Shown in pieces: positions 8,131 through 23,107 of a DNA stretch of 64,000 nucleotides (position 1 is the stretch's first letter; every line of letters starts with the position of its first letter). Source of the DNA: JADLDB01 sp040755835 (GTDB lineage Bacteria > Myxococcota > Myxococcia > Myxococcales > Myxococcaceae); contig JBFMAB010000084.1 of assembly GCA_040755835.1 (NCBI GenBank), positions 8,410 through 72,409 on the forward strand, given 5' to 3'. Below the pieces are notes generated by a model. It was not told where the DNA came from. It was given only the letters and a program-made list of their open reading frames with translations, and searched no databases. The position numbers and the translations under genes are program-made.

Positions 8131-9345
8131 TCAACGCGCGCGCGCCTGCCACACCTCGTCGTACGGACAGCTGCAGTCCGTCTCCTCCGGCTCCGGGTAG
8201 GCGATCTGCGCGCCCCGGTAGTTGCGGAACACCGTCTCGCCTTCGCGCCGCGCCACCACGTAGTCCGGCTGCAGCGTCACCTTCCCGCCCCCGCCGGGGA
8301 GATCGACGGCCAGGTGCGGCACCGCCAGCCCGCTCGTCCACCCGCGCAGGGCCTCGAGGATCTCCACGCCCTTCGCCAGCGGCGTCCGCAGGTGCTCCAG
8401 CCCCTGCGCCACGTCCATCTGGTGCAGGTAGTACGGCCGCACCCGCATCTTGAGGCACTCGTGGTTCAGCTCGCGGATGATGCGCGCGTCCGAGTTGAGC
8501 CGCCGCATCAGCACCGCCTGGTTCTCCACCGGCACGCCGTGGTCGATCAGCCGCTCGCAGGCCTCGCGGGCCTCCGGGGTGATCTCCTTCGGGTGGTTGA
8601 AGTGCGTCACCACGAAGAGCGGCGCGTGGCGGCGGAGCAGCTTCGCCAGGGCGTCCGTCACGCGCATCGGCAGGCACACGGGGATCCGCGTGCCGATGCG
8701 GATCATCTCGACGTGCGGAATCGCGCGCAGCGGGCCCAGCACCTCCTCGAGCCGCACGTCCGACAGCAAGAGCGGGTCGCCGCCCGACAGCAGCACGTCG
8801 CGAACGGTGGGCGTCGCGCGCACGTAGTCGATCGCCTCCTTGAGCGCGCTCCGCGTCAGCTCGGCCTCCCCGCCCTTCGTGAGGCGGCGGCGCGTGCAGT
8901 GGCGGCAATACGTCGAGCAGCTGTCCGTCGCGAGCAGCAGCACCCGGTCGGGGTACTTGTGGACGATCGCCTCCACCGGGCGGTGCGGATCCTCGCCCAG
9001 CGGATCGAGCAACTCGCCCCGCCGCACCCGCGCCTCCTCGCGCACCGGAATGGCCTGCATGCGCACCGGGCAGAGCGGGTGCTTGGGGTCGACCAGCGAG
9101 AGGTAGTACGGCGAGATGCCGAGGCGGAACATCGCCGCCGTCTCGTCGAGGCCCGCGAGTTCGGAGGCCGTCAACGGCACCAGCTTCGCCAGCGCGGCGG
9201 GCTCCCGCACGGCGTTTCGCATCTGCCAGCGCCAATCCCGCCACTCGGCATCCGTCGCGTGCGGAAACAGCACCGCCCGGCGATCGGCCGCCGAGGCGCT
9301 CGACGCCTGCGTCCCGGCCCGACTGTCCGCTGCCTCGATGCTCAC
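8131..9345 (-). CDS. kamA: Lysine 2,3-aminomutase family radical SAM enzyme
   Basis: 404 aa, close to characterised KamA enzymes (about 416). Radical-SAM, PLP-dependent 2,3-amino migration, classically L-lysine to beta-lysine. The Fe-S/SAM site is SCSTYCRHC (Cys143, 147, 150), followed by TRRRLTKGG. The SAM-contact LLSGGDPLLL is at ~186, and the PLP-lysine motif PGGGGK (Lys355) is intact. The substrate is not certain, since lysine, glutamate and arginine 2,3-aminomutases share these motifs; EpmB is shorter and therefore less likely. A second family member lies 49 bp upstream on the same strand, so the two are probably co-transcribed. Confidence 0.88.
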   Translation of the reverse strand: MSIEAADSRAGTQASSASAADRRAVLFPHATDAEWRDWRWQMRNAVREPAALAKLVPLTASELAGLDETAAMFRLGISPYYLSLVDPKHPLCPVRMQAIPVREEARVRRGELLDPLGEDPHRPVEAIVHKYPDRVLLLATDSCSTYCRHCTRRRLTKGGEAELTRSALKEAIDYVRATPTVRDVLLSGGDPLLLSDVRLEEVLGPLRAIPHVEMIRIGTRIPVCLPMRVTDALAKLLRRHAPLFVVTHFNHPKEITPEAREACERLIDHGVPVENQAVLMRRLNSDARIIRELNHECLKMRVRPYYLHQMDVAQGLEHLRTPLAKGVEILEALRGWTSGLAVPHLAVDLPGGGGKVTLQPDYVVARREGETVFRNYRGAQIAYPEPEETDCSCPYDEVWQARAR

Positions 9346-9394
9346 CGGCCCTGCCCTACCTCACCACCCGCGCCGAAAGGAAGGCGTGGACCGC

Positions 9395-10810
9395 TCAGGC
9401 GTGCACCGGGTGAGCGGCCGCCGAGGCCGCCGCCACCTGCTCCCGCCAGTACGCCTGGCCGGCCGCGGGCAGCGTGTACACCGGGTCGAAGTACTCGTAC
9501 CGGCGCTGGAGCGCCTCGGGATCGTCCAGCTCGATGCCCGTGCGGTAGTTCTTCGTCCAGGAGCTGATGCCCCTCTCGCGGTCGTACGCGGCGACCTGGT
9601 GCACCCAGCGCTTCCCCACGTACGGCACGTCGCACACGATGCGCGGAGTCGCGAAGCCCGGCAGGTACCCCATGATGTCGTGCTGGAGCTGCTGCGCCTC
9701 GAACACCGCGACGCGCCAGTGCTCCGAGTTGGGGATCATGTCGCACATGTAGAAGTAGTACGGGAGGATCCGCGCGTGATCGAGGAGCATGAAGGACAGC
9801 TCCAGCAGGTCCTTCGACGTCGCGTTCACGCCGCGCAACAGCACCCCCTGGTTGCGCACGTCGCGGAAGCCGAGCTCGAGCAGCTTCTTCGCCGCCTTGC
9901 CGAGCAGCGGCGTCACCTGGTTCGCGTTGTTCACATGCGTGTGCAGCGCGAGGTCGACGTTGCGCTCAAAGGCCTTCACCGCCAGCCGCTCCAACGCCGC
10001 CAGCACGTTGTCCTGCAGCCAGTGCTGCGGAATGCCCATCAGCCCCTTCGACGCCAGGCGAATGTCGCGGATGTTGGGGATGTCGAGGAGTTGGCTGACG
10101 AAGCTCTCGAGCTGCGCGATGGGCACGTTCGCCACGTCGCCGCCCGACACCACCACGTCGCGCACCGTCGGCGACGCGCGCAGGTAGTCCAGCATCTCCT
10201 TCCAGCGCTCCTGCTGCGTCACCTTGAAGCGCACCTTCTCGACCTGCGGTACGTCGTTGCCGACCAGGTCCATGCGCGTGCAGTGGCCACAGTACTGCGG
10301 GCACGTCGAGAGCAGTTCCGCCAGCACCTTCGTCGGGTAGCGGTGCGTCAGCCCCTCGACCTTCCACATCTCCGCTTCGTGCAGCGAGTCGCGGGAGGCG
10401 CGCGGGTGGTTCGGCCACGTCGGATGACGATCGGCGATCGCCGGCAGCATGTAGCGCCGCAGCGGGTCGTTCCAGAGGTCGTCCGTGTTCAGCGTGTTCA
10501 GCATGTGCGGCGTGATGAGGATCGACATCGTCGCGCGCTCGCGCTGATCCTGGTCGATCGACTCCGCCAGCGCGTCCGGCAGCAGCGGCCCCAGCGCCGC
10601 CTTCAGCTCTCTCAGGTTCTTCACCGTGTGCTTGCGCTGCCACACGGCGCTCTCCCACTCCTGCTTCGTCGCGCTCTTGAAGCCGGGCAGCCGCGTCCAG
10701 TCCGGCTCGTAGAACTGCCGCTCGAGCGGGTACTTGAAGGGCTGGCCGGCGGGCGCCGGCGCGTGGGCCGGGCCAGGCGTGGACGATGAAGCCTGCGGGA
10801 TCGAGTGCAT
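9395..10810 (-). CDS. Divergent KamA-family radical SAM protein
   Basis: 471 aa. Same fold family as its neighbour: radical SAM cluster TCPQYCGHC (Cys170, 174, 177) and the SAM-contact motif VVVSGGDVANVP. It has a longer N-terminus and a different C-terminal region. Where KamA has PGGGGK, this protein reads DVPYVGKRW: the lysine that could hold PLP is kept but the glycine loop is not. That suggests another substrate or altered cofactor use. Together with the downstream gene it forms a two-gene paralogue pair. Exact reaction unknown. Confidence 0.82.
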   Translation of the reverse strand: MHSIPQASSSTPGPAHAPAPAGQPFKYPLERQFYEPDWTRLPGFKSATKQEWESAVWQRKHTVKNLRELKAALGPLLPDALAESIDQDQRERATMSILITPHMLNTLNTDDLWNDPLRRYMLPAIADRHPTWPNHPRASRDSLHEAEMWKVEGLTHRYPTKVLAELLSTCPQYCGHCTRMDLVGNDVPQVEKVRFKVTQQERWKEMLDYLRASPTVRDVVVSGGDVANVPIAQLESFVSQLLDIPNIRDIRLASKGLMGIPQHWLQDNVLAALERLAVKAFERNVDLALHTHVNNANQVTPLLGKAAKKLLELGFRDVRNQGVLLRGVNATSKDLLELSFMLLDHARILPYYFYMCDMIPNSEHWRVAVFEAQQLQHDIMGYLPGFATPRIVCDVPYVGKRWVHQVAAYDRERGISSWTKNYRTGIELDDPEALQRRYEYFDPVYTLPAAGQAYWREQVAAASAAAHPVHA

Positions 10811-10871
10811 GGGGACCTTTTGCCACGCCCACGCGCACTCTTGAAGAGGAAGCCCCGCCCGAAAGGGCGCC

Positions 10872-13871
<3,000 letters not shown>

Positions 13872-13931
13872 CGGTCGTTTGGACGACAGCGAGCCGGCGA
13901 CGGGTGCACCGAGCCGACGAGGGAGAAGAAA

Positions 13932-13960
13932 ACCATAGTCGTTACAGGCAGGTGCGTCAA
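13932..13960 (-). promoter_or_regulatory. Sigma-70-type promoter for the PEGA kinase
   Basis: On the minus strand TTGACG (13955-13960), 17-bp spacer, TATGGT (13932-13937), about 60 bp upstream of the kinase ATG. Spacing and both hexamers are good for this GC-rich genome. It also lies beyond the rRNA terminator, supporting independent expression. Confidence 0.6.
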
Positions 13961-14072
13961 TCCGGCCGCTGGGCGTCGACTTGGCGCAGCCCTCCATCCC
14001 CCCCACCATCGCTGGCCCGCCCGCTGCTCGGGTCCTGCGGAGATGCTGGCGCGCTGGCACGACCAGAGCCCA

Positions 14073-14115
14073 GAAAAAAGAAGCCCCCAGCCCCGGTTTT
14101 CCCAGGGTGGGGGCA
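14073..14115 (-). terminator. Rho-independent terminator of the rRNA operon
   Basis: Minus-strand reading: a very GC-rich hairpin (arms GCCCCCACCCTGGG and CCGGGGCTGGGGGC around an AAAA loop) followed at once by a T-rich tract (TTCTTTTTTC). It starts about 7 bp after the 3' end of 5S rRNA. Confidence 0.88.
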
Positions 14116-14121
14116 AGAAAT

Positions 14122-14235
<114 letters not shown>

Positions 14236-14246
14236 AAAATCTGGCA

Positions 14247-14300
14247 GCGCATACGAAGGAAAACAGAATCCAACTTCGAGAGCTGTGAGTCTCGTTTCCG
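14247..14300 (-). repeat. 3' arm of the 23S rRNA processing stem
   Basis: This spacer between 23S and 5S is a near-perfect inverted repeat of 17452-17505 upstream of 23S, including the block GCGCATACGAAGGAAAACAG. Paired in the transcript the arms form a long stem looping out 23S, the standard RNase III substrate. Complementarity continues more weakly to about 14345. Confidence 0.85.
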
Positions 14301-14385
14301 ATTGCCCTGCTTGGGCAAAGGGCCTCGACCTCGACCTCGAGCTTCACGCCAGGCGAACGCCTGCGCCATCGAGACCAAGGTAAAG

Positions 14386-17358
<2,973 letters not shown>

Positions 17359-17451
17359 ATCTCGTTGACGGCGACCGGAGTGCCTCGCGGCAGAACGGTC
17401 ACTCGTTGGAACTCGAGATCGAGGCCCAGGCCCCTGCTCTTCGCAGCGGGC

Positions 17452-17505
17452 TGGAAACGAGAGACTACACTCTCGAAATTGAATTCTGTTTTCCTTCGTA
17501 TGCGC
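17452..17505 (-). repeat. 5' arm of the 23S rRNA processing stem
   Basis: Inverted repeat partner of 14247-14300. It lies between tRNA-Ala and the 23S 5' end, next to a boxA-like element, and should form the RNase III stem enclosing 23S. Confidence 0.85.
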
Positions 17506-17506
17506 T

Positions 17507-17518
17507 TTTCAAAGAACA
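17507..17518 (-). promoter_or_regulatory. boxA-like antitermination element before 23S
   Basis: Minus strand TGTTCTTTGAAA, a good match to rRNA boxA (TGCTCTTTAACA type), between tRNA-Ala and 23S. A third boxA-like copy (GCTCTTTGAA) sits at about 17780-17790 upstream of tRNA-Ile. These recruit the Nus complex so that polymerase does not terminate in the untranslated rRNA. Confidence 0.6.
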
Positions 17519-17552
17519 GGTCGGCGTCTTCCGACGCGGACGAACTCGAATG

Positions 17553-17625
17553 TGGAGCTGATCGGGATCGAACCGACGACCCCCAGCTTGCAAAGCTGGT
17601 GCTCTCCCAGCTGAGCTACAGCCCC
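17553..17625 (-). tRNA. tRNA-Ala (UGC)
   Basis: 73 nt without encoded CCA. Anticodon stem-loop CCAGC-TTTGCAA-GCTGG gives anticodon UGC. The acceptor stem carries the G3:U70 wobble pair that marks alanine tRNAs. Intact D and T arms (GGTTCGATCC). Located between 16S and 23S after tRNA-Ile, the usual order. Confidence 0.97.
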
Positions 17626-17650
17626 TCGACTGCGGTACAGCAGCTTCGAG

Positions 17651-17724
17651 TGGGCCTGGGTGGACTCGAACCACCGACCTTACGCTTATCAGGCGTACGC
17701 TCTAACCACCTGAGCTACAGGCCC
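17651..17724 (-). tRNA. tRNA-Ile (GAU)
   Basis: 74 nt without encoded CCA. Anticodon stem-loop TACGC-CTGATAA-GCGTA gives anticodon GAU. T-loop GGTTCGAGTCC and a 7-bp acceptor stem (GGGCCTG / CAGGCCC) are intact. First tRNA in the 16S-23S spacer. Confidence 0.97.
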
Positions 17725-17807
17725 GTACCGACTCAAGGTCAGCGGTCCGACGTCGGACCGAGACGCTCCATCCATTGGATTCAAAGAGCGAGCAGCTCGC
17801 CCTCTCA

Positions 17808-17829
17808 AAACCAGATAGCAAACCCAAGT
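17808..17829 (-). repeat. 3' arm of the 16S rRNA processing stem
   Basis: Spacer sequence 3' of 16S that is complementary over about 20 nt, with two transition mismatches able to form G-U pairs, to the leader at 19621-19640. It should pair to enclose 16S in a stem for RNase III. Confidence 0.75.
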
Positions 17830-17951
17830 GCCTGTGCCGAAGCGACATGCTTCCTGCGAATCTGTTGACCTTGGTGACCGACGGGAAAGACGAGCTCTCC
17901 CTGACCTCTCGCAGCAGGAGCCGAAGCTCGAGCCAGAGGCCGTGGTCTCCG

Positions 17952-19495
<1,544 letters not shown>

Positions 19496-19620
19496 TTTGT
19501 TCTGGCAACATTCTCGGGAGCCGCCGACTCGCGTCGGTAGCACCGAGAAACGTCGCTAACGTATCCCCCGTGTGTGCAGGGGACACTTCAAGAATTGACT
19601 GCGAGACTCGCAGTACTTCT

Positions 19621-19640
19621 TGGGCTTGCTATCCGGTTTT
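19621..19640 (-). repeat. 5' arm of the 16S rRNA processing stem
   Basis: Inverted-repeat partner of 17808-17829 (shared core TTGCTATC, GGTTTT). It lies in the leader about 125 nt upstream of mature 16S and directly beside boxA. Confidence 0.75.
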
Positions 19641-19648
19641 CAAAGAGC
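19637..19648 (-). promoter_or_regulatory. boxA-like antitermination element in the rRNA leader
   Basis: Minus strand GCTCTTTGAAAA, matching the boxA core. Its position in the leader between promoter and 16S is as expected for Nus-dependent antitermination. Confidence 0.65.
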
Positions 19649-19886
19649 GAACTGCGGACTGCTTGACTTCTTGTCGCTTCGGGCTTGCCCGTCGCGAGGG
19701 AGGGAGCTTCTACATCTGCACTCCGAAGGTCGTCAAGGTCTTTTCTCCGTCGACCCGGCGGTTTGTTCGAGGACCTCGAAGCTCGCCCCGGGGCGATGGT
19801 GACCCTGCCAGGAGGCCGACTTTCCGGCCTCGAAGCCCGTTCGCGTCACCCGACGGTCGACGCTGGGGGCTGATCAGGTGATCACT

Positions 19887-19915
19887 CACCTATTCGGTTG
19901 TTCGACGGGGTTCAA
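19887..19915 (-). promoter_or_regulatory. Possible second rRNA promoter
   Basis: Minus strand TTGAAC (19910-19915), 17-bp spacer, TAGGTG (19887-19892). Weaker than the upstream promoter, but in the same orientation and position as a tandem P2. Confidence 0.35.
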
Positions 19916-20030
19916 GCCGTCTTTCTGACTGCTGCCACTGACTTCGCCCGCTCGAGGGCAACTCCACCAACCACCCGTACCGCCGCCCGCCAGTCCCGCT
20001 CGCCGGCTTGGGTCCGTCGAGGGGGCGCGC

Positions 20031-20059
20031 CATATACAGATCCGGTTCCGAGGTGTCAA
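20031..20059 (-). promoter_or_regulatory. Strong sigma-70 promoter of the rRNA operon
   Basis: Minus strand perfect TTGACA (20054-20059), exactly 17-bp spacer, TATATG (20031-20036), then a GC-rich discriminator (GGCGCGCC) of the kind linked to stringent control. It begins about 45 bp past the gmk stop and implies a leader of roughly 530 nt. Confidence 0.75.
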
Positions 20060-20102
20060 CTCCCCGCGTTTCTTTTCCGAAATCCGCCGGTTCCCCAGGA
20101 AT

Positions 20103-20741
20103 TCACGTGGGTTGCACCCTGAGAGCGCTCACGTCGACCCGCCCCCGCCGGGCACGCTCTGCGATCACGATGGCCTCGAGCACGCGGAACGCGTCCTCGA
20201 GGCGGTCGTTGACGATGAGGTAGTCGTAGGTGTCGCAGCCCTTCTGCACCTCGTTGCGGGCGGCCAGGAGGCGTCGGCGGATCACGTCATCGGCGTCCGT
20301 CCCGCGGGAACGCAGCCGTCGCTCGAGCTCCTCCATGGACGGCGGGAGGATGAAAATCAGTACGGCATCCGGGTACTTCCGCTTGATCGCGTTGCCGCCC
20401 TGAACGTCGATGTCGAAGACGGCGATGCCCCGGTGGGCGAAGGCCTTGTCCACGGTGGAGCGGGCGCTGCCGTAGAAGTGGCCGTGGACCTCGGCCCACT
20501 CGACGAACTCGTTCTGGTCGATCATCGCGTTGAACGTCTCGACGTCGACGAAATGGTAGTCCTTGCCGTCCTGCTCGGCGCCTCGCGGCGCGCGCGTGGT
20601 GTAGCTGATCGAGAAGTCCGCCTCGGGGAAGGCCTTCTGGATCATGCGCGCGAGCGTCGTCTTGCCGGCGCCCGACGGCGCGGACAGCACGAGGAGCAGC
20701 CCGGGAGACAGCTGCACGGGGATGTGAGGGTTGGTGTTCAT
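20103..20741 (-). CDS. gmk: Guanylate kinase
   Basis: 212 aa, typical length. Phosphorylates GMP to GDP with ATP. The P-loop SAPSGAGKTTL is at ~20-30, followed by the GMP-binding segment (SISYTTRAPRGAEQDGKDYHF) and FDIDVQGG. Last gene of the long leftward LPS/yicC operon; its ATG overlaps the yicC stop by 4 bp. The pairing yicC-gmk is common across bacteria. The rRNA promoter lies just downstream. Confidence 0.97.
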   Translation of the reverse strand: MNTNPHIPVQLSPGLLLVLSAPSGAGKTTLARMIQKAFPEADFSISYTTRAPRGAEQDGKDYHFVDVETFNAMIDQNEFVEWAEVHGHFYGSARSTVDKAFAHRGIAVFDIDVQGGNAIKRKYPDAVLIFILPPSMEELERRLRSRGTDADDVIRRRLLAARNEVQKGCDTYDYLIVNDRLEDAFRVLEAIVIAERARRGRVDVSALRVQPT

Positions 20742-21616
20742 TCGACGTTCTGGACCTGTTCGCGGATGCGCTCGAGCTCTGCCTTCAGCGCGACGACGCG
20801 CGCGGAGATCTCGGGGTGCTGGCTCTTCGCGCCGGTGGTGTTCACCTCGCGGTGCATCTCCTGGACGAGGAAGTCCATCTTGCGGCCGACCGGCTCCTTC
20901 GCGGCGAGCAGTGCCTCGAACTGCGCGATGTGGCTGCGCAGGCGCGTCATCTCTTCCGCGACGTCGGTGCGCTCGGCGAAGATGGCGACCTCCTGCGCGA
21001 GCCGCTGCGGATCGACGGTGACGCCCCTGGCGAGCTCGGCGAGGCGCTCGGCGAGACGCGCGCGGTGCTCCTCGACGGCCTTCGGCGCGAGGCCGACGAG
21101 CTCGGTGACGGTCGACGACACGAGCGCGATCCGCGCCGCGAGGTCCGCCTCGAGCGACTCGCCTTCCTTCGTGCGCATGGCGCCCAACCCGTCGAGCGCC
21201 GCCGCGAGCGCCTGGTCCAACGCGCGCGTCGCGTCGTCGAGGTTCACCTGCGCCTCCTCGACGCGGATGACGTTGGGCAGCAGCGCGATGTCGCGCAGGC
21301 GGACCTCGTCGGGCACGCCGAGCGCGGACGCGAGCTCGGACCAGGCACGGCGGTACTCCTTCGCGAGGCCGACGTCGGCCTGCGGGACGAGGCCGGTGCC
21401 GGTGCGGCCGGCGCGGCGCACGGTGACCTCGACGGCGCCGCGGACGACGCGGTCCTTCACGGTCTTCTGCACGTTCACTTCCAGCGCGGCGAGCTCGCGC
21501 GGGAGGCGCACCTTCACCTCGCAGAACTTGTGATTGACCGACTTGAGCTCGACGGAGATCGACTCGCCGGCCTGCGTGGCCTGGCCGGAGCCAAAGCCCG
21601 TCATGCTTCGAAGCAT
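20738..21616 (-). CDS. yicC: YicC/YloC family endoribonuclease
   Basis: 292 aa, typical length. The N-terminus MLRSMTGFGSGQA and the C-terminal DUF1732 motif (GRKMDFLVQEMHREVNTTGAKS) define the family; E. coli YicC is an RNA-cleaving hexamer. The start at 21616 matches the MxRSMT start of the family. That start and the inner ATG (21604) both lie in a 16-bp palindrome. Sits between the heptose genes and gmk, overlapping gmk by 4 bp. Confidence 0.93.
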   Translation of the reverse strand: MLRSMTGFGSGQATQAGESISVELKSVNHKFCEVKVRLPRELAALEVNVQKTVKDRVVRGAVEVTVRRAGRTGTGLVPQADVGLAKEYRRAWSELASALGVPDEVRLRDIALLPNVIRVEEAQVNLDDATRALDQALAAALDGLGAMRTKEGESLEADLAARIALVSSTVTELVGLAPKAVEEHRARLAERLAELARGVTVDPQRLAQEVAIFAERTDVAEEMTRLRSHIAQFEALLAAKEPVGRKMDFLVQEMHREVNTTGAKSQHPEISARVVALKAELERIREQVQNVE

Positions 21617-21617
21617 G
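21602..21617. repeat. 16-bp perfect palindrome over the yicC start codon
   Basis: CATGCTTCGAAGCATG reads identically on both strands and contains both candidate yicC start codons. It could be a protein-binding dyad or an mRNA hairpin hiding the start. Since part of it encodes the conserved MLRSM residues, coincidence cannot be excluded. Confidence 0.6.
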
Positions 21618-21647
21618 GGAGGTGACTAGGAGGTTTCCCCCCGGAGA

Positions 21648-22124
21648 TCAATTTCCGTCGGGCTCGAGCCGGGCGATCAGCGCCGTCGTGCTGTGGTCCT
21701 TCGGGTCGCCGGTGATGGCCACGCGGCCGCCGTAGGCCTCGACCTCGGCGCGCTCGGGGATCGACTCGGGCGTGTAGTCGGTGCCCTTGGCGTGCACGTC
21801 GGGCTGGAGCGTGCGGATCACCGCGCGCACGTCGGGCTCGTCGAAGATGAGCACGAGGTCGGTGCAGGCGAGCGCACAGAGCAGCTCCGCGCGCTCGCCT
21901 TCCGGCACCACCGGGCGCCCCGGCCCCTTGTAGGCGCGCGTGGAGGCGTCCGAGTTCACCGCCACCACCAGGCGGTCGCCCAGCGCCTTCGCGCCCTCGA
22001 GGTAGCGCACGTGCCCGACGTGGAGCAGGTCGAAGACGCCGTTCGCGAGCACGATGGAGCGCCCTTCGGCGCGCCACTGCCTCACCCGGGCGAGCGCTTC
22101 GTCTCGCGAGACGAGCTTCGTCAC
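21648..22124 (-). CDS. hldC: D-glycero-beta-D-manno-heptose 1-phosphate adenylyltransferase
   Basis: 158 aa from GTG 22124. Nucleotidyltransferase that makes ADP-heptose for the LPS inner core. The cytidylyltransferase fold has ANGVFDLLHVGHVRYL (HxGH motif) and a C-terminal segment DHSTTALIARL replacing the usual ISxSxI-type motif. In E. coli this is the second half of HldE; here it is a separate gene overlapping the kinase gene by 4 bp (GTGA). Clear assignment; the split form is common outside enterics. Confidence 0.93.
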   Translation of the reverse strand: MTKLVSRDEALARVRQWRAEGRSIVLANGVFDLLHVGHVRYLEGAKALGDRLVVAVNSDASTRAYKGPGRPVVPEGERAELLCALACTDLVLIFDEPDVRAVIRTLQPDVHAKGTDYTPESIPERAEVEAYGGRVAITGDPKDHSTTALIARLEPDGN

Positions 22125-23104
22125 CGCGCCAGCTCCTGCCGCAGCTCGCTGGACGTGACGGTGGCGGTGCCCGGCTTGGCGACGGCGAGCGCGCCGGCGA
22201 CGTTGGCCAGCGACGCGGCCTCGAGCGGGCTCGCGCCGGCCCCGAGCGCCACCGCGAGGGCCGCGCCGACGGTGTCCCCCGCGCCGGTGACGTCGACCGC
22301 CTCGTCCGCCCCGTGCACCGGGATCGCCACCGGCCGCGCGCCCGGCTCGAAGAGCATCATCCCGCGGCGGCCGCGCGTGACGAGCAGCACGTCGCACCGA
22401 AGCTGGCGGAGCGCGGCCTTGCCCGCGGCGACGACCTCCGCGTCGGTGCGCACCGGCAGGCCCGTCAACGCGGCCAGCTCGGGCTCGTTCGGCTTGCAGA
22501 CGGCGAAGCCCGTCATCGTCGCCAGCGCGAAGCGCGAGTCGACGCAGACCGGCACGCCCCGCTTCGCCACGCGGCGAAGGGCGGCTCGCGTCTCGTCGCA
22601 CAGCACGCCGGCGGCGTAGTCGGACACCATCACCACGTCGGCGGAGCGCGCCGCGACCTCGAGCGTGCGCGCCAGCGCCTTGCGCACGGGTGCGGGGAGG
22701 GGCCCGGTCGCGCCGCGGTCGATGCGCAGCATCTGCTGGCGCGTGGTGCTGACGCCGCCGGCCAGCACGCGTGTGCGCGTCTCGGTGGCGAGGCCGGGGC
22801 CGGAGACGGCCTTCAGGACGATGCCCCGTGCGCGGCACAGGCGAGTCAATTCAGCGCCCATCGCGTCACGGCCGACGACGCCGACGGCGGTCACCTTCGC
22901 GCCCAGCGCCCGCGCGTTGGCCGCGGCGTTGCCGCCGCCGCCCAGCTGCACCTCGTCGGACTCCTGGCGGACGATGAGCACCGGCGCCTCGCGGCTGACC
23001 CGCTCCGTCTGGCCATAGAGGTAGTGGTCGGCGAGGAGATCGCCCACCAGCAGCAGCCGAACGCGCGCGAACCGCTCCACGAGATCCATCGACACGCGGC
23101 TCAT
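22121..23104 (-). CDS. hldA: D-glycero-beta-D-manno-heptose-7-phosphate kinase
   Basis: 327 aa, PfkB-family sugar kinase. Phosphorylates heptose 7-phosphate at C1 before ADP-heptose formation. Seen are GDLLADHYLYGQTERVSREAP, a GGGGNAAANARALGA loop and the ATP/anion-hole signature DVTGAGDTVGAAL. Its stop overlaps the hldC start, and it begins 3 bp after the lpxK stop, all in one leftward operon. Confidence 0.95.
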   Translation of the reverse strand: MSRVSMDLVERFARVRLLLVGDLLADHYLYGQTERVSREAPVLIVRQESDEVQLGGGGNAAANARALGAKVTAVGVVGRDAMGAELTRLCRARGIVLKAVSGPGLATETRTRVLAGGVSTTRQQMLRIDRGATGPLPAPVRKALARTLEVAARSADVVMVSDYAAGVLCDETRAALRRVAKRGVPVCVDSRFALATMTGFAVCKPNEPELAALTGLPVRTDAEVVAAGKAALRQLRCDVLLVTRGRRGMMLFEPGARPVAIPVHGADEAVDVTGAGDTVGAALAVALGAGASPLEAASLANVAGALAVAKPGTATVTSSELRQELAR

Positions 23105-23107
23105 CTG

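Larger units (their letters stand above)
19496..20102 (-). other. rRNA leader and promoter region, no protein gene
   Basis: About 600 bp between gmk and 16S without a convincing coding frame. It holds two promoter candidates (20031-20059 and 19887-19915), a boxA-like site (19637-19648) and the 5' arm of the 16S processing stem (19621-19640). The open frames crossing it have no start site, family signal or coding-like composition. Confidence 0.75.

Noticed and set aside
13872..14060. N-terminal extension of the Ser/Thr kinase
   Set aside because: A good promoter (13932-13960) lies inside it and the kinase domain starts right after ATG 13871.
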